Assembly (NCBI GenBank): GCA_028291515.1
Contig: JAQGHU010000050.1
Span: forward strand, 186,001 to 250,000
DNA: 64,000 nt
DNA from: Schlesneria sp.
Lineage (GTDB): Bacteria > Planctomycetota > Planctomycetia > Planctomycetales > Planctomycetaceae
Direction of reading: 5' to 3'
Below the pieces are notes generated by a model. That model searched no databases. It was not told the origin of the DNA and worked only from the letters and a program-made list of their open reading frames with translations. Within the stretch, counting starts at the first letter, position 1, and each line of letters starts with the position of its first letter. A program made the position numbers and the translations under genes. Shown here piece by piece: positions 57,193 to 64,000 of this stretch.

Positions 57193-59652
57193 ATGTTCGA
57201 TTACGCCCGATTGAAGACTGACTTACTCGCCCTGGCGCTACTCGCGCTGGCGGTGTTCGTCGGCTTGAGCCTGGCGAGCTTCGACCCCGCTGATCCACCA
57301 TCATTCAGCGTTTACCCCGCTCGAAGCACTCCGATCAATCTCGGCGGTGTGTATGGTGCGTCAGTCGCTCAAGCGTTGATCACAGCATTCGGCTTTGGAG
57401 CCTACCTGCTGTTGGCAGTCATCGTCGTGGCCGACATCCGCTTGTTCGCTCGCGACAACTCTGGCGATCCACTGTTGAAGTTATTTGGCGCGGGAGTGAT
57501 TGTCATGGCCGCTTGCATCGTCGCTCAATGGTTCATGCCGCTCCGTATGATCGGTTCGATGGCAGGCAGTGGGGGCTACGTCGGAGCATGGGGCACAATT
57601 CTGCTCGACGCGAATTTCTCGCGGACGGGTAGCCTGCTGCTACTGAGTTCGATGTTTCTCGCTGGTCTGCTGCTAACTGGCGAACAGCATCTAGTGCGGA
57701 CATCGTTCAGCCTCGTCCTGCTGCCGATCACAATCTGGGGTCGCTTGGCGTTTGGAAACCCCAAGACTGCGACCGCGATCACGACGGAACCTGTGACCGA
57801 AGAACCGGCCTTCACGCCGGTTGTCGCTGTTTCACCAGCAGTGGCCGAAGTAGTAACAGTGCCGGAAGAACTGTCGGTGGTCGCTGTGGTTGAATCTGAG
57901 CCGGAAGTGATCACTGAGGCCGCGATGCCTGTGATCATTCCGATGCCCATCAAAGTGAAAGCACCGCCGGTGGTGCAGTTGCCCCCAGAGGCACCGATTA
58001 AGAAATGGGCGATCGTCGCTGCAGACAAACCAGACGACTGCACGACGTTCACGCTGGCAGCAGACCGAGCCCCCATTCGTGTCAATCCACCGGTCGGCAT
58101 GAAGTCCGCAACTGCGATCGCAACCAAACCAGTTGCGTCGCCGGTCGAGCGACTTCCATTCCAGCTTCCTGATTCTTCGTTGCTCGAAGATGCAGAAGCA
58201 TTCCCGTACGACGTGCTAGCGGCCAAAGCACAGCTTGCGGCGGCAACGCTGGAACGGACTTTTGAAGACTTCGGACTGAACGTCAAAGTCGTCGAGATCG
58301 ATACGGGACCGGTCATTACCCAGTTTGAGTTGGAACTGGAAAAAGGCCTGCGCCTGTCCAAGGTCACGGCCTTGGCGGACGACCTCGCGATCGCACTGCG
58401 CGTTCCTTCAGTACGAGTTGTCGCACCTATTCCCGGTAAAAACACCGTCGGGGTCGAAGTCCCCAATGACGTGCGTGTGATGGTCCGACTGAAAGAACTC
58501 CTGCAAATCAGCCAGAAGGATTTCGAGGGCAAGGGCATCCCGATGTTCCTGGGCAAGGATGTCAGTGGTAAACCCGTCGTGATCGACATGTGCAAGATGC
58601 CGCACCTGCTGATCGCTGGTCGTACCGGGACTGGTAAGAGCGTCTGTTTGAACACGTTGATCTTGTCGATGTTGCTGACCCGCAGCCCTGAACAGGTCAA
58701 GATGCTGATGATCGACCCGAAGATGGTCGAGTTATCGCCTTACAGCCGCATCCCACACTTGATGCATCCCGTCATCACCGACATGAAGAAGGCTGAAGCG
58801 GTCTTGGGCTGGGCAGTGGATAAGATGGAAGAACGCTACGACTTGCTGGCGCGGGTCGGTGTCCGCCACTTGGATAGCTACAACCAACTCGGCAAGGACA
58901 AAGTCCTGCGCAAGCTGGATATCGATCCCGATTCGCCAGAAGCCGAATTGATCCCCGAAACGATGCCGTACATCGTCATCATCGCCGACGAAATGGCCGA
59001 CATGATGATGACGTCGGGCAAGGATGTGGAAGGTCATATCATCCGCCTGGCTCAGAAGTCACGCGCGGTGGGAATCCATCTGGTCCTGGCAACTCAGAAG
59101 CCAACCGTCGATGTGATCACCGGTTTGATTAAGTCGAACCTGCCTGCGCGAATTTCGTTCCAGGTCGCGAGCCGGATGGATAGCCGCGTCGTGCTGGACG
59201 AGATGGGCGCGGACAAACTGCTGGGGAACGGCGACTTGCTGTATATGGCTCCCGGCACGAGCACACTGCGTCGTGCCCAGGGGACGTATGTCAGCGATGA
59301 CGAAGTAAACCGCGTGATCGAGTTCTTCGCGGATTCGCAGCCCGAATACGATCCCGAGCTGATGCAACTCCAAGTGTCATCTGGCACCGCCAAGGGTGGC
59401 AAAGGTGGAGGCGAACCGCGCGATCGAGATGACTTGTACGATCAAGCCGTCGAAGTCGTCATTCGCGAAGGCCGCGGCAGTGTATCGCTACTGCAGCGAG
59501 CATTGGGCGTCGGTTACGGCCGCGGGGCTCGCATGATCGACTGGATGGCCGAAGATGGAATCGTCGGCACCTTCAACGGCAGTCAGGCTCGCGAAGTCGT
59601 CATGACCATGGATCAGTGGGAAGAATCCCGCGACATGGTGGCGACCCGATAA
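57193..59652 (+). CDS. ftsK: DNA translocase FtsK/SpoIIIE
   Basis: Start set at ATG 57193 (MFDYARLKTDLLALALLALA), giving 819 aa. Four or five N-terminal membrane helices reach about residue 190. A Pro/Val/Glu-rich linker spans to about 325, then the alpha/beta motor: LEKGLRLSKVTALADDLAIAL, Walker A IAGRTGTGKSVCLN near 474, IVIIADEMADMMM (Walker B) and HLVLATQKPTVDVITGLIK. The C-terminal gamma winged helix spans about 747-805 (AVEVVIREGRGSVSLLQRALGVGYGRGARMID) and reads KOPS-type DNA signals. It pumps chromosomal DNA at the division site. The ribosome site before the start is poor. Confidence 0.95.
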   Translation: MFDYARLKTDLLALALLALAVFVGLSLASFDPADPPSFSVYPARSTPINLGGVYGASVAQALITAFGFGAYLLLAVIVVADIRLFARDNSGDPLLKLFGAGVIVMAACIVAQWFMPLRMIGSMAGSGGYVGAWGTILLDANFSRTGSLLLLSSMFLAGLLLTGEQHLVRTSFSLVLLPITIWGRLAFGNPKTATAITTEPVTEEPAFTPVVAVSPAVAEVVTVPEELSVVAVVESEPEVITEAAMPVIIPMPIKVKAPPVVQLPPEAPIKKWAIVAADKPDDCTTFTLAADRAPIRVNPPVGMKSATAIATKPVASPVERLPFQLPDSSLLEDAEAFPYDVLAAKAQLAAATLERTFEDFGLNVKVVEIDTGPVITQFELELEKGLRLSKVTALADDLAIALRVPSVRVVAPIPGKNTVGVEVPNDVRVMVRLKELLQISQKDFEGKGIPMFLGKDVSGKPVVIDMCKMPHLLIAGRTGTGKSVCLNTLILSMLLTRSPEQVKMLMIDPKMVELSPYSRIPHLMHPVITDMKKAEAVLGWAVDKMEERYDLLARVGVRHLDSYNQLGKDKVLRKLDIDPDSPEAELIPETMPYIVIIADEMADMMMTSGKDVEGHIIRLAQKSRAVGIHLVLATQKPTVDVITGLIKSNLPARISFQVASRMDSRVVLDEMGADKLLGNGDLLYMAPGTSTLRRAQGTYVSDDEVNRVIEFFADSQPEYDPELMQLQVSSGTAKGGKGGGEPRDRDDLYDQAVEVVIREGRGSVSLLQRALGVGYGRGARMIDWMAEDGIVGTFNGSQAREVVMTMDQWEESRDMVATR

Positions 59653-60096
59653 GGCGTAATAATTACGCAGACGCGACGAGTCCTACTTGCCTCACCGCAA
59701 AATTCTTCACTTGGATTATTCACGGCTTGATAGCGGCCTTCTCATTTCTTCATTCCCGGCAGACGGGAAGACGTACGCATGGATTCTCTCCCGCGCCGCA
59801 GTGACGAACCCCACACGCCTCAGAGCCCCCAGAAACCCATCTGCTCCAGCGATTGCAATATCGACATCGCGGCTACTCATCGCCTCCATCCGTCTCGACA
59901 GTTGCCTGCAGCGCGACACGCGTTAAACTATTGGCCATTACGGTGTGGTGAATCGGCTCAAAAGAGAGCGATCAGACAAGTCGATCGACTTATCGGTTGG
60001 CATCCCACAGGGGGTTCCATCTCCATACACTTCTTACAACTTTCATTGCAGCTGTGCATTAGGTCATCGGCTGAATATCCCGCGGGGGCGTCAAAC
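59653..60096. other. 444-bp region upstream of asnB
   Basis: The long asnB frame runs through it from 59779, but conserved sequence starts only at 60097. It contains a loose copy of a TTCCCG/CGGGAA palindrome near 59752 and a perfect 14-bp palindrome at 59978. No gene is supported. Confidence 0.5.
59978..59991. promoter_or_regulatory. Perfect 14-bp palindrome AAGTCGATCGACTT
   Basis: A dyad without spacer, 105 bp before the asnB start. It could be the operator of a dimeric regulator. A single occurrence was noticed and the regulator is unknown. Confidence 0.35.
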
Positions 60097-62136
60097 GTGT
60101 GTGGAATCGTAGGGATGATCGATCTGGCAGGTCATCGACCTGTCTCGCACGATGCTCTTCGTTCGATGTCCAATGCCCTCATCCATCGCGGTCCCGATGA
60201 CAGTGGACTGCTGGTCCGACCCGGATTGGGATTGGGGCATCGACGGCTGAGCATCATCGGCCTCAACGATGGTCATCAACCGCTCGTCAACGAAGACAAG
60301 TCGGTAGTGACCGTGGGAAATGGCGAACTGTTTGACTACGAGCATCTGCGCGCCGAGCTGCAAAGTCGCGGACATCGATTTGCCACTCATTCGGATCTCG
60401 AAAACGCCGTCCACTTGTGGGAAGACCACGGCGACGAGCTTTGGAATCATCTGCGAGGGCAATTCGCCATCGCGATTTGGGATGACAAAACACAGCGTTT
60501 AGTCATCGGTCGCGACCGGTTTGGAATTTGCCCCGTCTATTGGGCCGTGCGCGATGGGTGGCTGCTGTTCGCTTCCGAAATCAAAGCCTTGCTGGCATCT
60601 GGCCTGGTGCAGCCTGTTGCCGATTGGCGCGGTATCGAGCAAATCTTCACCTGTATGTCCGTGCCAGGTCCTGCCACCTGCTTCGAAGGCATCCAGACGC
60701 TATTGCCAGGTCATTTCCTCTCCATTCAGCGCGACCCCGTTGATCATACGGCCCAGGTCGAAGACCGGACCTATTGGGAAATCGACTATCCCGATTGGGG
60801 TCAGGAAGATTCGAGTTTGAGCGACGAAGCGATCGTCGACGAATTTGAACGCTTGATGATTCAATCGGTTGATCGCCGCTTGCGAGCCGATGTGCCCGTG
60901 GTCGGTTGCTTAAGCGGAGGTGTCGATTCGACCCTCGTCGTCGCGATGGCCAATCACGTTTTGGGTCGACCGATCAAGACGTTCACGGTCTCTGTCGATG
61001 ATCCGCGATTGGACGAAACCAGCGATGTCGCGCAGTCATCACGACACATGGGATCAGAGTCGGTCGTCCTGCACTGCTCAAACAACGATATCCTGGAGCA
61101 GTATCCCGCACTCATTCGCGCTGCTGAAGCCCCGGTGATCGACACCGCGTCCGCCGCAGTTCTGCGACTATCACAGTTGATCCGCGAACACGGTTTTAAA
61201 GTCGCGCTGACAGGTCAGGGGGCCGATGAATTGATGGCGGGGTACGTCTGGTTCAAGACCAGTTCGATGAGTGATCGGCTGAACATCATTCCCGGTCTCT
61301 CGACCCGAATCCGCAAATGGTATACACGATTTGCCACGCCAAACTATCCGTGGAGCGATATTGAAAGACATATGCAGTCAATAGGCGGCCGGTACAACGC
61401 GGCATTCGATGCATTTGGTCGAGTCTTCACACCCCGCTTTGATTTTTACAGCGAACAGATGCGCGAGCATGCCCTGGGGCACTCATCATTCGCAGAGATG
61501 GGTCTGAACCCGAATCGGATGAAGAAGTGGGCTCCCCTCAATCAAGGCTTATACCTGACTTCACGCACATTACTCTCAGGTATGCTGCTAAGCTCAAAGG
61601 GGGATCGCGCTTGCATGAATGCGTCGGTCGAGATGCGGCATCCCTTCCTGGACGAGGATCTGTTCGACTTTTGTGCCAAGCTGCAATCGCGATGGAAACT
61701 CCGCGGACTTCAGGACAAGTTCCTGCTGAGGGCCGTTGCTGACAAATGGTTGCCCAAGACGATGTCGCGACGTCGCAAAGCGATGTTTCTGACACCATGG
61801 GAGTCGCTGTGTCCGCCCGGCGGAGGCAAGGGGACGACGCCGACTTACGTGGAAGAGTTGCTCAGCGAAGAGTCACTCAGAAGATCAGGCTACTTCGATC
61901 CTGCGAACGTCATTCGCTGGCGTCATGACGTGCAAAAGTTGCGGCGAGGCTCGTTGCTGCGAATGTCGATCGAAATGTGCCTGGTCGGTGTCGTGTCGAC
62001 GCAACTCTGGCATCATTCGTACATCGACAATTCGCTCTCGTCACTTCCGAGTTTGGTGGGGCAGTTTCCGCGCCAACCGCCGCAAGAGTCGGAGCGGCGA
62101 ACCTCCGAAGAAATTGCTGCGATCTCCAACGTTTGA
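60097..62136 (+). CDS. asnB: Asparagine synthase (glutamine-hydrolysing)
   Basis: Start set at GTG 60097, because the next codon is Cys (CGIVGMIDL): Cys2 is the glutaminase nucleophile and must become N-terminal after Met removal. GGGGG lies about 9 nt upstream. Product 679 aa. The class II glutaminase domain contains SNALIHRGPDDSG and VTVGNGELFDYEHLR. The synthetase domain has the PP-loop VGCLSGGVDSTLVVAM near 268-283 and ALTGQGADELMAGY. It makes asparagine, or amidates another carboxylate, using glutamine and ATP. At 679 aa it is somewhat longer than E. coli AsnB, like family members in surface-glycan clusters; no glycan genes are adjacent. Confidence 0.92.
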   Translation: MCGIVGMIDLAGHRPVSHDALRSMSNALIHRGPDDSGLLVRPGLGLGHRRLSIIGLNDGHQPLVNEDKSVVTVGNGELFDYEHLRAELQSRGHRFATHSDLENAVHLWEDHGDELWNHLRGQFAIAIWDDKTQRLVIGRDRFGICPVYWAVRDGWLLFASEIKALLASGLVQPVADWRGIEQIFTCMSVPGPATCFEGIQTLLPGHFLSIQRDPVDHTAQVEDRTYWEIDYPDWGQEDSSLSDEAIVDEFERLMIQSVDRRLRADVPVVGCLSGGVDSTLVVAMANHVLGRPIKTFTVSVDDPRLDETSDVAQSSRHMGSESVVLHCSNNDILEQYPALIRAAEAPVIDTASAAVLRLSQLIREHGFKVALTGQGADELMAGYVWFKTSSMSDRLNIIPGLSTRIRKWYTRFATPNYPWSDIERHMQSIGGRYNAAFDAFGRVFTPRFDFYSEQMREHALGHSSFAEMGLNPNRMKKWAPLNQGLYLTSRTLLSGMLLSSKGDRACMNASVEMRHPFLDEDLFDFCAKLQSRWKLRGLQDKFLLRAVADKWLPKTMSRRRKAMFLTPWESLCPPGGGKGTTPTYVEELLSEESLRRSGYFDPANVIRWRHDVQKLRRGSLLRMSIEMCLVGVVSTQLWHHSYIDNSLSSLPSLVGQFPRQPPQESERRTSEEIAAISNV

Positions 62137-62240
62137 GACGACGATCGGCAAAAACTGCTGATCTCGCGGCCTGAATTCTCTCGAAAATCGAGCGTTTTCG
62201 TCTCGGCAAAGTGACCACTTTGTATTAGAAACTCGTCATC

Positions 62241-63425
62241 ATGTCCGTGACACCAATTCTCATTTGGCTGGCCGCAATCGGGGCGGGGCCAGAACTGAAT
62301 CTCAGCAATCCGGCGGCTTCGACGAACCCCACTGTGTTCGGCCAAACGCTGCTGTCGGCAGCGCTGCAACCGGTGGAGTCGCCCGCGAACAAAGCCCCGT
62401 CAGACGATCAACGTCCACCGACTTTCCGTGCTCAGTCAGGTGACAATCCGCCACGTGACTGCGAACCGCCAGAGTTTGAATTGGCGTCGCCTTGCCCCCG
62501 CGGAATTCATCGCGACTTGTTCTACGATCTCCTCGACACGTTCAATCCCTTCGCCAAATCAACCGTTCGCGTCTTGCCCGGTTACTACGACCCCTATGGC
62601 TGGCAGGGGAGCTACGGAACGAATGGCTATCAACCCTGGCGACTCGGTTGGTCTCTTTACCATGATATCGCTGTTCTCCCCTTTTCGACCGTCACCGGTG
62701 GGACAACCGGCGAGATGAAAATGGTCGAATGGAATTCGAACACGCGGCTTTCAGAACTGGTTGCGCCCGGGGTTCTGTTTAATGGAACCGGTTACTTTAA
62801 CGCTCACTATTGGGACGGTCCCGGTGGAATCGCGCTGCCGGGCCAGGTCGATCAGGTTTCGCTCGATATGGAATTGGGATTTTTCAATGATGGCCCGTGG
62901 AGCGCGCAAGTCGCATTTCATCCGCAAATCGTCGATGGCTATGACTCGCCACTGAATCACTATGCGATCAACATCGACGGTCGAGCAATCGTCAGCTACT
63001 TAGCTTCACCCAACTGGACGTTCGTGGGGGGCTTCGCAGTCTGGGATCGTGTCGACTTGCTGGTCATCCCGCATGTGGGGGCAGTCTGGACACCAGACAC
63101 TCGGTGGGAATTGCGATTGTTGTATCCGCGGACACGTATCAGCTACTACCTGGGCCAACGTGGAAAGTCAGACTTTTGGCTGTATGGTGTTGCCGAATAT
63201 ACGGCTGAAGCGTGGCAGGCCGATATCGGTGATCCGGTTACAACGTACGATCGGATCCAATTGACTGACGATCGCGTATCTCTGGGACTTCGCTGGGATT
63301 CAGGCCGACATTCCGTGTTCATTGAAGGAGGCTACGTCTTCAATCGACAAGCCAAGTTCGCAGGCCCAACCCCGAACTTTGATCTGAACAACGTCGGCAT
63401 GGTCCGCGCCGGGGTGCGGTTCTAA
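62241..63425 (+). CDS. Putative outer-membrane beta-barrel protein
   Basis: A 394-aa protein from ATG 62241 with an N-terminal hydrophobic stretch (ILIWLAAIGAG), a Pro-rich linker, and then alternating aromatic/polar strands. Examples are LSELVAPGVLFNGTGYFNAHYW, WSAQVAFHPQIVDGY, WTFVGGFAVWDRVDLLVIPHVGAVW and FWLYGVAEYTAEAW. It ends MVRAGVRF with a terminal Phe, as outer-membrane barrels do. Similar proteins are widespread in Planctomycetes as conserved hypotheticals. No transport specificity can be read. It ends in a long hairpin shared with the convergent deoC. Confidence 0.72.
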   Translation: MSVTPILIWLAAIGAGPELNLSNPAASTNPTVFGQTLLSAALQPVESPANKAPSDDQRPPTFRAQSGDNPPRDCEPPEFELASPCPRGIHRDLFYDLLDTFNPFAKSTVRVLPGYYDPYGWQGSYGTNGYQPWRLGWSLYHDIAVLPFSTVTGGTTGEMKMVEWNSNTRLSELVAPGVLFNGTGYFNAHYWDGPGGIALPGQVDQVSLDMELGFFNDGPWSAQVAFHPQIVDGYDSPLNHYAINIDGRAIVSYLASPNWTFVGGFAVWDRVDLLVIPHVGAVWTPDTRWELRLLYPRTRISYYLGQRGKSDFWLYGVAEYTAEAWQADIGDPVTTYDRIQLTDDRVSLGLRWDSGRHSVFIEGGYVFNRQAKFAGPTPNFDLNNVGMVRAGVRF

Positions 63426-63451
63426 CGGTGACATTGACGTAGGGCGTGTGC

Positions 63452-63507
63452 AGTCTTCGGAACACGCCATCTTCCCGATGTCACATTGATGGTGCGTTCC
63501 GAAGACT
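63452..63507. terminator. Long imperfect hairpin between convergent genes
   Basis: AGTCTTCGGAACACGCCATC (63452-63471) and GATGGTGCGTTCCGAAGACT (63488-63507) are inverted repeats matching at 18 of 20 positions; on the plus strand one of the two mismatches is a G-U wobble. It sits between the barrel gene (+) and deoC (-) and probably terminates both. No long T-run is seen. Confidence 0.6.
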
Positions 63508-63555
63508 CCGCGGCACCCTACTTTCGAGGTGCCTGAGACAACTCGCACTCGCCGA

Positions 63556-64000
63556 TCAATATCCAGCAACAGCCACCTTGGGCACGTCGATCGGGGACAA
63601 CCCCAATCGCTTGCGGCAATCATCCATCATGTCTGCGGTGCGGCTGGCTCCACAACGAGTCACTCCCAGGTCTCGCACAGCAAGCAAGCCGTCCAGATCG
63701 CGGACCCCACCAGCCGCTTTGACCTGAACAAATTCAGGCGAGTGCTTGCGCATCAGTTTCAGGTCGTCATGAGTTGCACCGCCAGTACCGTATCCGGTCG
63801 ATGTCTTCACCCAGTCGGCCTTTAGTTCACCGCAAATCTCACAAAGACGGATCTTGTGCTCGTCCTTCAAATAGCAGTTTTCGAAGATGACTTTCACCTT
63901 CTGGCCGCTGGCATGTGCGACATCAATCACGCTACGAATATCTTCGCGAACGTAGTCCCAGTTGCCGCTGAGAACTTGACTGATGTTGATCACCATATCC
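63556..64000 (-). CDS. deoC: Deoxyribose-phosphate aldolase, partial (N-terminus beyond window)
   Basis: About 148 C-terminal residues are visible; the 5' part lies past base 64000. The class I aldolase signatures are present: MVINISQVLSGNWDYVREDI, VKVIFENCYLKDEHKI, then DWVKTSTGYGTGGATHDDL with the Schiff-base Lys, and FVQVKAAGGVRDLDGLL with the second active-site Lys. It splits 2-deoxyribose-5-phosphate into glyceraldehyde-3-phosphate and acetaldehyde in nucleoside catabolism. Planctomycetes also use DeoC-like aldolases in microcompartment-linked sugar degradation; whether that applies cannot be seen. Confidence 0.93.
   Translation of the reverse strand, partial: DMVINISQVLSGNWDYVREDIRSVIDVAHASGQKVKVIFENCYLKDEHKIRLCEICGELKADWVKTSTGYGTGGATHDDLKLMRKHSPEFVQVKAAGGVRDLDGLLAVRDLGVTRCGASRTADMMDDCRKRLGLSPIDVPKVAVAGY

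Noticed and set aside
57576-58700. 374-codon minus frame inside ftsK
   Set aside because: Ser/Thr-rich antisense shadow of the conserved FtsK motor; no motif.
1-64000. CRISPR arrays, tRNA/rRNA genes, insertion sequences, prophage genes
   Set aside because: No spaced direct repeats, tRNA T-loop/acceptor pairs, rRNA signatures, transposase motifs or phage structural genes were recognised on reading both strands.

Overview
The window looks like chromosomal DNA of a Planctomycetota bacterium. Evidence for this is two DUF1501 proteins (one cut by the left edge), a secreted formylglycine-type sulfatase, a TPR/O-GlcNAc-transferase-like protein, very large secreted membrane-anchored proteins of unknown function, separate CoaB and CoaC genes, and small basic proteins that look planctomycetal. 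No rRNA, tRNA, insertion sequence, prophage or CRISPR array was recognised. A genus cannot be assigned from the sequence alone.

Layout. 1-5.8 kb: DUF1501 tail, TPR-glycosyltransferase, a small orphan, and a BRCT-like/pentapeptide/SWIM-like protein. 5.9-13.1 kb: a minus-strand Tad (tight adherence) secretion and pilus operon, transcribed cpaA-tadE-cpaB-tadG-like-tadA-tadB-tadC, with no secretin, TadZ or Flp pilin in view. 13.7-24.7 kb: an inositol-monophosphatase-family gene, then two translationally coupled giant genes (1137 and 2220 aa). The second appears to be a tandem fusion of two units related to the first. 24.9-33.2 kb: uppP, glgX, sulfatase, a VOC protein, a membrane protein and an atypical NagB-fold protein. 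33.5-35.5 kb: a 39-aa zinc ribbon, a 74-aa basic protein with a strong terminator, a SpoIIE-type phosphatase and a DUF1801 protein. 35.5-41.6 kb: a minus-strand housekeeping run tpiA-secG-yicC-gmk-rpoZ-coaC-coaB, with pheA upstream.

42.0-47.7 kb: dnaK and clpB enclose a two-gene cassette made of a 106-aa probable winged-helix protein and a TIR-domain protein. This cassette is my best candidate for an undescribed (possibly anti-phage) system. 47.8-49.7 kb: a cobalamin riboswitch with a readable expression platform, followed by a DUF6580 membrane protein and a BtuF-like corrinoid-binding protein, a compact B12-uptake unit. 49.8-54.4 kb: a 1543-aa DUF4011/SF1 helicase with a C-terminal MTES_1575-like nuclease fold whose usual acidic residue seems replaced. 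54.5-64 kb: DCC-family protein, DUF1501 protein, ftsK, asnB, an outer-membrane beta-barrel candidate and a partial deoC.

All calls come from reading the sequence and from family knowledge. No database search or folding program was run. Several starts were moved downstream of the longest reading frame because of Shine-Dalgarno spacing or family N-termini. These are glgX, ftsK, asnB, dnaK, tadA, cpaA, tadE, the sulfatase, coaB, coaC, pheA, the BtuF-like protein and the TIR protein.
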